DNA from: Calamus simplicifolius
Taxonomy: Eukaryota; Streptophyta; Magnoliopsida; Arecales; Arecaceae
Direction of reading: 5' to 3'
Assembly: GCA_900491605.1 (NCBI GenBank)
Contig: UESW01000130.1
Location: 16,267-80,266, forward strand
Length of the DNA stretch: 64,000 bases
Shown here one piece after another: positions 10,565-22,051 of the stretch. The notes beneath the pieces are model-generated. The model did no database searches and was not told where the DNA came from. It saw nothing but the letters and a program-made list of their open reading frames with translations. The number at the start of each line of letters is the position of its first letter. Within the stretch, counting starts at the first letter, position 1. The translations under genes were made by a program, and so were the position numbers.

Positions 10565-13500
10565 TCACACTAGTCTAGTGTGAGTCAAGCCTGATATATC
10601 AGAGTACAAGATCTGAAGTAAACCCATAGGACATAAGTCACCCAGTTTCCAGGACCAAGGACTAGAATGATGAGCCACCCGGGCAGCGACCCAATCAGCC
10701 GCTGAGTTAGCTTCACGGTAGATATGTCGGACCTGGACACCAGAAGCCTGATAGAGCAAGGAGCTGATGTCACATAACAAAGGGTTAGTAGGCTTATGGT
10801 CGCCCATTTCCTGTCGGAGCCAGCGCACCACTGTAGTTGAATCCCCCTCAATAATAAAATAGCGAGTACCCAGAATGCGGATAGCATAAGATATACCAGC
10901 CCATGCCGCATATAACTCAGCGAGCGGAACTGATAGGTCAAGAGAGCCAAAACCACCAGCCGCAATCATCGACCCACTCGAGTCATGGATCACAAAAGCT
11001 GACCCAGCCAGACGACTTTGAACACTACCATCAAAATTGATTTTGACAGATCCTAGTGGAGGGGGTTCCCAGGAGACAAAGAATGACGATGGTGCGCTGC
11101 CGGGGCAGCAGGGGAATCCCAGATGCTAGGTCTGTCAGCATCAATGCGAGACTGGTAGAGCAAGTACTCGGTAGAGAGTGACAAAGCAGTCCTGAGAATC
11201 TTGTGGGGAGGGTCACTCATATCATAAAAAATCTTCCTATTCTGTGACAGCCAGACCTGATAAGCTATATAAGCAGTTGAAGAGCTCAACCGACATATAC
11301 CTCTCCGCACATCCTGCCTGATCATCCTTAGAAAAGAAGTACGACAAGGGCCAGTACTATCATTCCAATGATGATAACCAGCTAACTGCTAGACCGGTTT
11401 GACTCTATCACAGGTGAATATAGCATGATCAGCAGTCTCCTCCTCCAGCCCGCATAAAGGGCATAGGCTGGATTGCCATACCCCTACCCGAGAGAAGTAA
11501 GCAAGTAGGGAGGCAATCCCAGGCCAGCTTCCAAATGAACAGCCGCACCCTATGGTGAACAGGAATCTTCCAAATCAGGAGGCTTCAAGCTTTTGCCCAG
11601 ACTGTGGCCTAAACTCCTGAATAAGATCCCCAATCGGAGCACGAGTCGTATAGGATCTCCTCCAAAGTCTGAAGTCAGAAGCATAGTCCAATGTGAGAGG
11701 GTTGGAAAGAATACGCTGAGAAAGCTCGGGCCCAAAGCAAGAGGTGACACGGGAAGTATGCCATCCAGTGCGATCCTGAGCAATTAAGTAGTGACTCTCA
11801 TACCACTAGCCAGGTCAATGCTCACGAAGGTAGGCCATCGGATAATGGAAGATCAACCATCCACGTGTCCCTAATCGTATCAACAGAAGCACCATCGCCA
11901 ATCATCCATGAGACACGAAATAGCATAGCCGGTGCATGACGACACACCTCTTTCCAAAGAAAGAGTAGGCACGAGTAGGCTGGGGAGGTGTATAAGTTGT
12001 CCACTCACCATACTTAGCATGCATGAACAAGCTCCACAGGCAGTCTGGATCAAGCAAAAATCTCGTCGCGTGCCTAGCAGTCAACGCCTCTCTTCGCACA
12101 GTGAGGGACTGGATCCCAAGCCCTCCCTTCGAAGTCGGAATATAAACAACATCCCAAGCCACCAGGTGGATCCCATGACCATCCTGCATCAATCCCCAAA
12201 GGAAGTCTCTAAACCATCTCTCCATTCGCCTCAAGCAAGTCACCAGAATGGCTGCATTAGATAGGATGTAGAGGGGAAGAGAAGTAAGCAGAGCGAATGA
12301 GGGTGAGCGTGGCCATCATAGATAACCCCGTGACCTGCCATCCATCCAAATGGTCATGGACACGCGCTCAAGCTGAATGAAGTCAGAACACCGCAGTCGT
12401 CTCCCAGTAATAGGAATACCCAGATAGGATAGCCTATCAGCCTGAGCTAATATCCCCAAAATTCGCTTGATGGTCTGCCTCAAAGATGAGTTGGTCTTCG
12501 GACTGAAGCAAATCATGGATTTTTCTAGATTCACTCTCTGTCCAGAAGCCCTACAGTAAGACTGAATCACTGAAGCAAAAGCTGTAGCATTACTAATAGT
12601 GGCCCTCCCCAGTAAGATACAGTCATATGCAAATAGCAGTGAGATAACGAAGGCCCTTGGGAACCCACCCTATAGGGAACAATAGCAGAAGCCTGTTGAG
12701 CCTGATGAAGAGCCCTAGAAAGAGCATCAGCTGAAAGGATGAAGAGGAAGGTGAGAGGGGACAGCCCTGCCTGAGACCAACTGCAGAATGGAAGTAGTCC
12801 GTTTGGCCCCCATTAATTATGATAGAGAAAGCCGGCCGCTGAATGCAGGTCCTGATCTAGTCAATAAAAGGCTCAGCAAACCCAAACTCCTGAAGAGCCC
12901 TGAAAAGGAATTCCCAACTCACTCTATCATAAGCTCTTTCCATATCCATCTTAATAGCCATCAAACAGTGACGAGTAGGAGCTCTATGGAGTATGCATTA
13001 CCTCTTGAGCTAAGAGGACATTATCAGAAATGCACCATCCTCTGAGAAAAGCCCTGCTCAGGAGAAATAATGCGAGGAATCACCGCTCTCAGCCGAGAAA
13101 CTAGGAGGCGGGCGCAAATCTTATATAGGTGGTGCAGAGACTGATAGGGCGGAAGTGCTAAGGCTTGGAAGCATCAGACCGTTTCGGCACTAGGCTATAA
13201 GAGTCCGATTCCAATTAGGGGGAGAGAGTTGGCCTGAAAGACAAGCTGGATGGCCTGCAGAACATCATGTCTCACAATAGCCCAATAGTAATGAAAGAAG
13301 AAGGGGGGGGGAATCCATCAGGTCCCGGGCCTTATCAGGAGAAAGGTTCCATAAAGCCTCCCGAATCTCCTCAGAAGAAACTGGCCTGGTAAGACAGACG
13401 TTCTCAGCCTCAGTGACTTTAGAGGGGGTAGGAACAAAACACGCAGGGATCCGGCCCCCAGATCTCAGTCCACCGAGAGCGAAAGAACTGAATAAGCTGG

Positions 13501-14687
13501 TCCCTAATGACCTCAATGTTGTCCTGGACAGTACCCTCCTCATCGACAAGTCACCGAATCCGTTAGCCGCATGGCACTTTAATGTAGCCTGATGAAAAAA
13601 TCTAGTGTTCTGATCACCTCCTTGATCCACTGAATACGAGACCTCTGCCTCCAAAAGATCTCCTGCTGCCGAAGGAGAGTGGTGGATAGCCAGGCTGGAT
13701 CGAAGAATAGTAAGGTCAGAATCAGGAAGACAGCCATGCCGATCTTCCTTGTCTTGGAGAGAAGCAATAGTGTTCTCGATCTGCTCAATTTGCCTAAAAA
13801 TATCACCAACCTCTTCTCTATTCCATCTGGACAGTCGGCGTCTTGCCAGCTCAAGACACCGAGATAATCTATAAGTAGCATTCTCTCTAACTGGAGTGTG
13901 CCAAATTTGAGAAATTAAGGACCGGGCTGCAGAATAAGAAGTCCAAAATTTCTCAATTTAAATGACCCTTTCTCTGAGCAGCTGGATCAGTAGTTATTAA
14001 GATTGGGCAATGATCATAGGCGATCCTGGAAAGATGTGTGACAATAATAGAAGGAAAGGACTGAATCCAATTGGCCATGGCTAAGACCCTGTCCAACCGT
14101 TCCAACACTCTAGCAGAGCCATGACGGTTGTTGCACCAGGTAAATTGGGCACCCTGGAATCCCAGATCCAGCATATTAGCAGAGGCTATGAAAGTCCGAA
14201 ACTCAGTAATGCTAGCATTCTCCGCAAACCTCCTACCCCCTCTCTTCTCATTAGCCTCCATAATACAATTAAAATCCCCAGCACATAGGGTAGGAATGCC
14301 CTAAGAAAGCAATGACAGAATCTCATCCCAAAGAACCCTGCGAATCTGAAAATTCGTGCTGGCATAAACACCTGAAAGGAGCCATGGGGCCAACAAACCT
14401 TCTGAAATAACCAGGGCAACCTGCTGACCACAGAGGTGAAAAGCATCAACCCTAATATCAGTAGACCTCCACAGCACCATGATACCTCCAGATAGACCCT
14501 GAGACTCAATAGCATAAGAAGACCATGATCTAGATATCAGTCTTCTAACATAAGCCAGACTGTCGCCAAACAACCGAGTCTCCAACAAGACACAAATATC
14601 ACAAGAATGAAGCTGCATCAGCCTCCCAAACGAGGAGCGAAACAAAGGTTTCAGCACTCCTCTAACATTCCATATAAGGATTTTCAT
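10565..14687 (-). pseudogene. LINE ORF2: endonuclease, reverse transcriptase, RNase H (broken)
   Basis: The ORF starts at the ATG at 14,687 with MKILIWNVRG, an APE-type endonuclease. LLETRLFG, AGDFN and AYDHCPIL are present, with one TAG just before GIPTLCAGDFN. Reverse transcriptase text follows over about 13,880-12,300 (for example ETGL-like VSSEEIREALWNLSPDKARD, and YLGIPITGRRL). The usual FADD catalytic box reads FAYD (codons at 12,633-12,622), so the first catalytic Asp is lost. A Cys/His finger near 11,395-11,470 reads LCPLCGLEEETADHAIFTC. The C-terminal RNase H spans 10,993-10,565 (GGFGSLDLSVPLAELYAAW, IIEGDSTTVVRWL, HIYREANSAADWVA). Several frame changes confirm that it is non-functional. 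Confidence 0.88.
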
Positions 14688-16377
14688 TTAGAAGGGGGGG
14701 CCTCCACTTCCCCTGACATCTCAGCATTAGGTGGACAACTTACAGGGATCACTCCCTCAAAGGGACGCTGATCCAATCTATCCATAACTTCCACTGTGGC
14801 CTTTGACTGAATGGCCTTCTTAAGTAGAGAAACAATCGAGTCATGGGACCGGCTCTCCTCCTGCATCGGCTGAGGGATGTCAGCGGGACCAACTGAGACA
14901 GGGCCCTCCAAAGCCCGATTAGCCTCAGGTCCGGAACCCAGGAAGGGAACAGGCCCATTCAGATTAACCGTGGATGTGAGAAAGTGAAAGAGGAGTGTAC
15001 TGCCCTTTTGCCAGAAACTTTCCCTTTCCCTTTCAAACCATTGGATACAACCCTAGGGGCCAACTCTTCAACAGGCCGGGCCCGCTTGAGTGGGGCCGGA
15101 TTAACTTCTTTTCGACTCCTCGGCCTTTCGGCCCATTTGTTAGAGCCTAGAAGAGTAAAGGGGTTAACCACTGCAGTCCCAGAAGATTGCTTCAGAGGGG
15201 TTTCAGTCTCAGCCACAATCACAGCTGGAACCAGCACGGTAGACCCCTTCAGTGAATTCGGCACAACAGACCCAAGCACAGACTCAGCCTTCTCAGCCCT
15301 TTGAGAATCCGGCACAACATGAGATCCCCCCTGAGAAGCACAAAGCCCGACACTGCTAGATCCTTGAGGCTCCCCCGACTGTCTTCCATCTGCCTTCAGA
15401 AACCAGCTGCTCAGGGCAAAGGCCATCCGACCCCAACGCAGCAGACCTCCTCCCAGACTGCCGGCGGGCCAGCTTCTTTGGATACTGCCAGCCATCAGAA
15501 GAACCAGTCACATCCTGCTGGACCTTAGAAGTAGAAGCACCATCCAGAGGGGATCGCCGTCGACGAAGGGCAGCCATCCAGGGCCCAAACACAAGGTTTT
15601 CAGGGGCGGGGAACACCAGGTGTGGAAGGAGGACAGTTGCCAGTCGGGTGCACCGATCCGCAAGCAGCACAGATACCGTCCAAGTGTTCATAAATGAACT
15701 GCTGCCAGAACGCCGAAGCAGAGCCTCTCACTCTCGCACCCGGCCTCAGGGGTTTGCTCAGATCCACCCTGATACAAGCACGGGCAAACCCCCCTTCTTC
15801 CGTTCCTTAGTCGCTGCGTCTATGAACTAGAAGTCACCAGCAATGGAGAGGATGAAACTGATGATCTCCACTGACCAGTACTCAATTGGAAGCAGAGGCA
15901 GCCTGATCCAAACCAGAGCAGAGGCCAATAAGTCTTCGGAAGGAACAAGCTGAGGATGCCAGTCCTCTAGAGCTATCAGCTGACCATTGGCCATCCATGG
16001 CCTACGAAGAATAAGCTCTTTTCCAGTAGGGTCAGAGAATTGGAAGAGATGGTGGCGGTGGGCCAAGCAGACAGATTCAACTTCACCGAGAATCCTTGAT
16101 CGGCGGAATTCCCGTACAATGGCCTCGGACGGCACCCAGCGCAGGAGACTCCATGCAATCACCGCACTCATCCTCCAAATAGAAGTCTTGGCCTCCAAAG
16201 TTTGGGCCGGAACCTGGATGACCTCCGGATACCGCCGCTCCAGGGCTTCAACTTCCGCCGAGAGGGTGAGGAGGCCACCCACTCAAACCAGCCTTCAACC
16301 ACTCGATTCCAAGCCCTCGCCTCACTCCTAACTCCATCCGAGACCACAGGGTGAACGCTCGGGCTGGGAGCCATCAT
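14684..16377 (-). pseudogene. LINE ORF1: nucleic-acid-binding protein (broken)
   Basis: The probable start is the ATG at 16,377 (MMAPSPSVHPVVSDG). The middle part resembles the DUF4283-type domain of plant LINE ORF1 proteins: SAVIAWSLLRWVPSEAIVRE, LFQFSDPTGKELILRRPWMA and IRLPLLPIEYWSVEIIS (about 15,830-16,230). It is followed by GGFARACIRVDLSKPLRPG and a zinc knuckle of the form CAACGSVHPTGNC (near 15,620-15,670, reached by a frame change). Then comes FGPWMAALRRRRSP and a Ser/Pro/Lys-rich tail to about 14,690. ORF1 proteins bind the LINE RNA. The stop of ORF1 and the ATG of ORF2 lie within a few bases of each other. Confidence 0.78.
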
Positions 16378-16553
16378 CCACCGGAAGGACAGAGATCAGT
16401 ACCACCGATCGTCGGAGATCCGTCACCAAGGATCCATCATCACAAATCTTGGAGCAAAGCTATATATAATTAATGCACATATGAAAAAAATCTTGCGCAC
16501 TGAATGCAATGAAACTTCTGTTTCTTCATATTCAATGATTAATGTACCATGCA

Positions 16554-16556
<3 letters not shown>

Positions 16557-16599
<43 letters not shown>
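16557..16599. repeat. (AT)n microsatellite
   Basis: An uninterrupted AT dinucleotide run of about 21 units next to the 5' end of the LINE. Confidence 0.98.
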
Positions 16600-16606
<7 letters not shown>

Positions 16607-16681
16607 ATATTTTTATTTTTGATATGCATGTATTACATATCAATCGTCTGCATAATGCATACAATTTACATTGCATCCGAT

Positions 16682-16822
16682 GTGCAAAAGCTTTTCCTTT
16701 CTATATTAAATAGGCTGAGCTTTGAATCCCAAGAAATTTTAATAGCCATTCAAACAGCTTCAAGTTCTTTTAAAGAGCTATATGATAAATTAATAAAATA
16801 TAAAAATTTTCTTAAAAAAAGT
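16682..16822 (+). pseudogene. Fragment of a copia-type gag
   Basis: The reading frame gives LSILNRLSFESQEILIAI followed by FKELYDKLIKYKNFLKKS. This resembles the motif-poor gag region of Ty1/copia elements, where a phrase like LNSLPxEFxxIxxAI is followed by ExLxxxLxxYE. It lies in AT-rich DNA with no neighbouring pol, so it is at most a relic. The match is by eye and moderate. Confidence 0.4.
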
Positions 16823-17255
16823 TATAATAATTTTTTACCATTCCAGCTAATCAATACTAACTCTGGAGGGTTTAAAAACAATTTCAATAAAACTCTGTTA
16901 AAAACATAATATAAGAAAGCAAAGCTTTGGTTTTCAAAACCACGGCAACTCCTAAAAATTCTAAAACATGATCAATGGACCCAATGTACATGCACCCAAA
17001 AACTGCTATGATTTTCTTAGTCTCTGTTTATCTTCAACTTCTGAACCAATGATGATGGATTATACCTTATCTTTTTGATTTTTTTCTTAAACCAGCCATC
17101 AGTCCTATATTTTTAACCACTTTTGGCCTAATATCAAAAATATAATTTCAGAACCACTCATCATGTTCAATTTTATTTTCTTACATAGGATCTATTTAGA
17201 CTTTTCTATGTCCGATCTCTTGAGGAGCTTTCGCTGATGATCAGCTCTGTCTAGC
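16823..17255. other. AT-rich spacer
   Basis: No gene, repeat array or element was recognised in this AT-rich stretch. Confidence 0.4.
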
Positions 17256-17340
17256 CATTGCCATGGCAGCCAACGCCTCCAAAAAGGCTCCGAGGCCAGC
17301 ATGGGCCGCTGATTTGGATACGGGCATTTAGGTATTATCA
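17256..17340 (+). repeat. Diverged repeat, copy B, left part
   Basis: Matches 10,262-10,335 from tgccatgg to gggcatttaggt. Copy B is interrupted after about 17,340 and resumes at 18,794. Confidence 0.6.
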
Positions 17341-17344
17341 TCTG

Positions 17345-18790
17345 AAGGTCAGCACATGATGTGCACGTGACCAAGAGCTGGAGGGCTCTCTCCTCTCCCA
17401 TCGGACGATGGATTTTTCGTTTTCGGATATTCTGGATCCATCATGATGTTACGGCCCGGCCATGCGGCACGCTGTGAGGTTGCGCACAGACCGGACCATG
17501 CACATGAGCAGTGCCAGTCTGCAATGCTGCTTATGTCTGTAAAACCCTTGAGATGGCGCAGTGCAAGATGCTGCGCAAGTATATTGAGAGGAGACCTTGG
17601 CGTCGCTACGCGTGGCTGGTGCACGTGTAGATCGGGCTGACTCAGGGATGTCACGCTGCCTTTAAGGCATGCGAAGAGGCCTTAGGCTCGATACCTGGGC
17701 TCTTGATGCGCGTGAGCGCTTGCACAGGCCGGCGCTGGGCACCGAGCGCGCAAGGCCACGCACTGGGACGCGCAAGGGCGTGCGTGGGCCAGCGCTAGGT
17801 GCTGGGCGTGCACGCTCCCATGCGCGGGTGCACGCAAACGTGCGTGCGTGCCGACGCTGGGCGCTGGGTGCACTCGGGTCGATAGCTCGACCAGCTTGGC
17901 GCGTGCCTATCTTGGCACGTGACCAAGTCGATGGCCGAGCCAGCCTAGCCAGCTTGGCTCGCACATGCGGGGCAGACGCGGAGCCAGCCTGGCAGGCAAG
18001 TGCAGAGAATTATTCGGCGGAGGGGATGGATGCGCTACCAGCCTGGCAGACGCGTCTGCGATGCGGAGCGCTCGCGGCCATACAGGCGGCACAGCCGGGT
18101 GCAGTGTGCGCGTGCAAAGTCGGGCGCATGCGCCTGGGCGGACGGACCAGACAGCCTGGCAGGAGGTTGTTTTGGGGATTTTTGGGCGATGGACTTTGGA
18201 TTAGGGTTATCCAAATAGTTGAGGCGGCGGCTTAAGTCGGCTGGGAGCTCCTATATAAGGATGGACGAACCTAGGCTATGGCATCGAATCCTAAGTATTC
18301 AAATCATCCGAGTGGAGTTCGGGTCAAGCCAGCAAGCAGCTAGTGGAGGACGCGCGAGGTTGGCGAGCGACCAGATCAGTGGAGATCGAGGTGCGCGAGG
18401 GTCTAAGTCAGGTGGACTTAGGTATTGGTGGGACATGGCCGAGACGCATAGGCGGTGCGCGTGCGGGTGCGAGGCATCCAGGTCAGTTCTTGCTTTGTGA
18501 GGTTAGGATGGGCACTTTGTAAGATCTTTGTTAGGGACAGAGAGGAGTGTCTTTGTAGCCTCCGGATAATCTCATTATTCCAAATTACTCAGTGAGAAGT
18601 TCTTTGGTTGGGAAGGCTATGCTTTCCGTATATCATCGTGTTTGGGTGGGACTTATCTTTGGGGTTTCTATTTTATTGTTCTAGAGTCTAGGCTGGTTAG
18701 AAAAAGGAATCTTTTAACGTCATCACCGATAAATGCAAGAACTTGATGCATAAAGGAGTACTTGCGCGTGCCGATTGAAAGCTGATGGCA
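17345..18790 (+). other. GC-rich, LTR-like insertion inside copy B
   Basis: About 1.45 kb separates the two halves of copy B, so it looks like an insertion. From about 17,440 to 18,490 it is very GC- and CpG-rich (gcgtgcgtgggccagcgc, cgcgggtgcacgcaaacg). A TATA box lies at 18,252, followed by an AT-richer 3' part. TG at 17,447 (tgttacggcccgg) could start a solo LTR, but I found no matching terminus or target duplication. The open frames here are composition artefacts with no recognisable domains. Confidence 0.4.
18252..18259 (+). promoter_or_regulatory. TATA box
   Basis: TATATAAG in the context gggagctcctatataagg, about 800 bp into the GC-rich segment. This is where a U3/R promoter would sit if the segment is an LTR. 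Confidence 0.45.
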
Positions 18791-18793
18791 ATG

Positions 18794-18975
18794 AGCTCAT
18801 CACCACCTAGCTTGATAAAAAGGCCCCATTTTGTATGCTGCAACCCCATTATTTCTATATGTTGGAGATAAAAGTGAGCTATATGGTCTACGAGTGGGGT
18901 ATATTTATCGGATATCGGTGTATCCTCCTAAAACGTGGACCTTTGCCAGCTTTGCGTGTACTAATAGACAAATTT
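18794..18975 (+). repeat. Diverged repeat, copy B, right part
   Basis: Matches 10,378-10,530: both run through cctagcttgataaaaa, a cccatttt tract, gctgcaa and ggtatattta. It restores collinearity with copy A after the GC-rich insertion. Confidence 0.6.
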
Positions 18976-19510
18976 CTATGTTTGTACAGCGCACTCTTGT
19001 TGCCTCCCTCCGCTCGCAGGAGGAAGAAACGGAGCAAAGTAGTGTTTTTTTATCGAATACATGAGAATATTTGCCCGAACGTGGATTGACTCAGTCAAAT
19101 TAGTTGCCGAGACCCTGTTCCTTGACCCTGGTACCTGGCCACTCGGGGAAGGAATAGAAGCTTTAAGGTGATTTGAGAAACATGACCATCAAGGTGAGAT
19201 TGATTTCAAAATTTGCATCAATTTTAAAGCAAAGCAATTAATCCTTCTTGAACCAGCTCTCAAGAATTGATTCGCACGTATGAATTTTTAGTGGATCAGA
19301 CCAGCACGGCACGGCCGTTCTTAATTTTTAACATCATAAACTAGTTAGTAATGTTATGCATTCACTGCTGAATTATTATTATTATTTTCTTTTGGAGTTT
19401 TTTTCACTTCAGTTGGAGTTTTTCCTAGATCAATTGGAGTTTTCTTGATGAGACAAAAATGGATAAAGAGAAAGTTATATACTTCTAAATCAGTTTTCAT
19501 ATGTCACATA
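18976..19510. other. Unassigned spacer
   Basis: No gene was recognised. Short repeats of ttggagttttt occur near 19,390-19,440. The end of this spacer is the insertion site of the gypsy element that follows. Confidence 0.4.
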
Positions 19511-19515
19511 GATAA
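19511..19515. repeat. Target-site duplication GATAA (left)
   Basis: GATAA directly precedes the 5' LTR and is repeated directly after the 3' LTR at 25,284-25,288. Confidence 0.85.
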
Positions 19516-19629
19516 TGATATGGCTGATCGAGTCACATTAAAGATGACGAAAAAAGTAACTAACGAAATCCCCGCATCGGCCTCCGAGTCACTCTTGGCT
19601 TCGGCCTCCGAGGCCCCTTCGGCCTTCGA

Positions 19630-19975
19630 GGTCCCCTCGGCCTCGGACCTGGAGTCCTCTCGGCCTTGAACCTAATGTCCCCTCGGCCTTAGACCTGGAG
19701 TCCCCTCGGTTTCAGACCCAGTATCCTCTCAGCTTCGGACCTAGGGTCCCCTCGGCCTCGGACCCGGTATCCCCTCAGCCTCGGACCTGGGATCCCCTCG
19801 GCCTTGGACCTGGAGTCCTCTCAGCCTCAGACCCGGTGTCCCCTCGGCCTTGGACCTGGGGTCTCCTCGGCCTCGGACCCGGTATCCCCTCGGCCTCGGA
19901 TCTGGGATCCCCTCGGCCTCGGACCTGGAGTCCACTCGGCCTTGGACCTGGTGTCCCCTCGGCCTCGGACTTCGC
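19630..19975 (+). repeat. 23-bp minisatellite in the 5' LTR
   Basis: Units such as cccctcggcctcggacctgg start at 19,748, 19,771 and 19,794, an exact 23-bp period, and the array holds around 14-15 units. Because 23 is not a multiple of three, the array opens all frames and yields spurious Pro/Arg/Gly-rich ORFs on both strands. Confidence 0.92.
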
Positions 19976-20350
19976 CCCTCCGACACCCAGCTGTGGGCCT
20001 CGGGCCTCGAACTTCATCCCTCCGGCTTTCGGCTGCGGGTCCCCTCGGCCTCGAACCTCAAGACCCCACTGCCTCGAGCCGCCTGACACTACCACATGGT
20101 CCACCAACCATCCGCAGCTGCCACATAGCCCACTAACTATCTGCAACTGCGTGTGGCCCCTGCCTGTAACGGCGCACGCCTGACGCGACTAGGCTCACCT
20201 GCCACCTGTGGCGTCATGCCTGACAGGTGGCTGGCGGGGCAAGACACCTTTGACGTGCCCAGTGTCCGCGTGGCCACCTGTCCGCTACCGGACAACGACA
20301 CCTTAAAATTAGCCACCTTCTGGAAGCGGGAAAAGGGTCCCTCGAACAGG

Positions 20351-20358
20351 TATAAAAA
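20351..20358 (+). promoter_or_regulatory. TATA box of the 5' LTR
   Basis: The context gaacaggtataaaaaccc is conserved in the 3' LTR at 25,081, which supports a U3 promoter about 30 bp before the R region. Confidence 0.7.
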
Positions 20359-20568
20359 CCCACATTCACAATGAGGAAGGGATCTGAACTCAAGCTCTCT
20401 AGCTATCTTTCTGCTAGCTTTTTTCTTTACTGTCCCCAAGTCGCTTATTTGAGCGTCGGAGGGTCCCCACCGGTGCAACTGGTCTTCGGGGACTTTCTTG
20501 CAAGAGCTCTTCGAGAAGGAGGATCTTCGTTTCCCAGCGTTGGAGGAACGTGACTTGGCGGCAACAGA

Positions 20569-20586
20569 TTGGCGCGCCAGGAAGGG
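20569..20586 (+). promoter_or_regulatory. Primer-binding site
   Basis: ttggcgcgccaggaaggg starts two bases after the 5' LTR, the usual place for a tRNA primer site. This GC-rich site is typical of a subset of plant gypsy elements. Confidence 0.75.
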
Positions 20587-20649
20587 GGAAGATAGAGAAA
20601 GCTTTGAGCCAGTCAGCTATGGATTCTCCTCCCCTGAGTATTCAAGAAG

Positions 20650-21994
20650 ATGGTGGTGACACGCGTACAGGAGGTTTGCACCAGCCACGCTGGGGGGCAT
20701 CGCCATGGAGTTGACCCACCGGAGGCCAGTCCCCTTGCTCCCCAGTCCGGCATCCCCGCACCGCCATTGCCACCACTGCCACAACAGCAAGATGATCGGA
20801 TCGCTGCTCTCACCATACAAGTCCAGTCGCTGGTGGCGGTGGTCCAGGTTCTGCAGCACCATCCGGCCGCCGCGCAGCGACAGCCAGAGCCACCCTCATC
20901 GGTCCCGAAGGTGGTCCAACCCAACCAGCATTCTTTCCGAGAGAGATCACCCCTCCGGAAGGTCCGTCATCATCGTGCTTCACCCACACCATCGCCGGGA
21001 GGCCTCTAAGAGGTCCCGGTCCCCTTCTTGCCATGCCAGTGCTTCCCCTAAGTGGTGGCATGGGAGGGAGGCGGAGCGCACCCGCCTGCATCGTCGACAC
21101 CCCTCTCCGTCCTCTGAGTATTCAAGGGAGGGATCCTTTGATGGCCAGATAGCCCGCAGGGCCGAGCAACAACTGGATGAATATAACCAGCGACTGGAGG
21201 AGCTCAGCCGCAGGATCACTAACCCACCGGAGGTGGATTATGACAGCCATCCACCGCTGTCCCGCTGCATCATGGAGGAGCCAATTTTGACCTGGTTTCA
21301 TCTCCCTCAACTGGACCCGTACGATGGGACCACCGATCCTCTGGACCATCTGGAAAGCTACAAGATCCTCATGCAGGTTTAGGAGGCAACTGACTCCCTA
21401 CTTTGCATCGCCTTTCCCGCCACCCTGATGAAAGCTGCCCGAGCTTGGTACTCCTGCTTGCTGCCGCACAGTATCAACTCCTTTCGACAGCTGGAGATGG
21501 CCTTCTTGGCTCATTTTGACACATGCCAGAAGATCCCGCGAGTGGTGGACAGTCTCTTCTTCGTCCAGCAGAAGAGCGGCAAGTCGCTGAGGGACTTCGT
21601 CGCTCGTTTCAAGGTAGCTGCCCTCGAGGTCTACAACCTCAAGAACTCTGTGGCCACTTTGGCTTTGAAGCAAGGGCTCTGCCCCTCCCGTTTTTCCTAC
21701 TCCCTTGATAAGAAGCCGCTTGGCTCCTATGCCGAACTGCTGAGCTGGGCACAGAAGTACACCCGTGCTGATGAGGCTGACTCCTCCCGGCGTGAGGCGG
21801 ATGGAAGTTCCAGCAAGAAGCAGACTCATCCCGAGCCTGCTGAGGCTCAACCCAGGATGCCCAAGCCTCCCCGTCGATCAGACAACCGCCCACGAGCACT
21901 TGCTCCTAGGGAGGGTTCGTTCACTCTCCTGCTCGCCCAAATATCTCACATTCTGCTGGAGATCGAGGGCGAGCTGCATCAGCCCTTCGCGTGA
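20650..21994 (+). pseudogene. Gypsy gag, frameshifted and truncated
   Basis: The N-terminal part (20,650 to about 21,000) reads MVVTRVQEV...DDRIAALTIQVQSLVAVVQV, a short coiled coil. A frame change near 21,000 leads into an Arg/Ser-rich linker and the retrotransposon gag domain: WFHLPQLDPYDGTTDPLDHL, CIAFPATLMKAARAWY, SFRQLEMAFLAHF and KSLRDFVARFKVAAL. A single in-frame TAG lies at 21,380-21,382. The protein ends at ...HILLEIEGELHQPFA, just before where a CCHC knuckle would normally follow. Gag normally forms the particle. Loss of the knuckle coincides with loss of all pol. Confidence 0.85.
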
Positions 21995-22051
21995 TCTCTT
22001 CGGTGCCCTCTGCTTGGCCCTCAAACTCCTTGGCCTCCTTTGTCACCATCT

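Larger units (their letters stand above)
10541..16440 (-). mobile_element. Near full-length L1-type LINE
   Basis: The minus strand carries, in order, a short 5' leader, ORF1 with a nucleic-acid-binding region and a CCHC knuckle, and ORF2 with endonuclease, reverse transcriptase, a Cys/His finger and RNase H. A poly-A tail is seen as a T run at about 10,541-10,551. This is the usual layout of plant L1 elements that carry a C-terminal RNase H domain. Both ORFs are interrupted. No convincing target-site duplication was found, so the 5' end near 16,440 is approximate. Confidence 0.88.
19516..20566 (+). repeat. 5' LTR of the gypsy element
   Basis: 1,051 bp, from tgatatggctgatcg to cttggcggcaaca. 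It carries the 23-bp minisatellite and a TATA box. It is longer than the 3' LTR mainly because it has more minisatellite units. Confidence 0.88.

Noticed and set aside
17662..18235. GC-rich Arg/Ala-rich frames, up to 188 codons
   Set aside because: High GC suppresses stops in all frames; the peptides are low complexity and differ between frames with no domain.
19741..20183. Pro/Arg/Gly-rich frames over the 23-bp array
   Set aside because: Frame-independent products of an LTR minisatellite; the same happens in the 3' LTR at 24,376-24,847.
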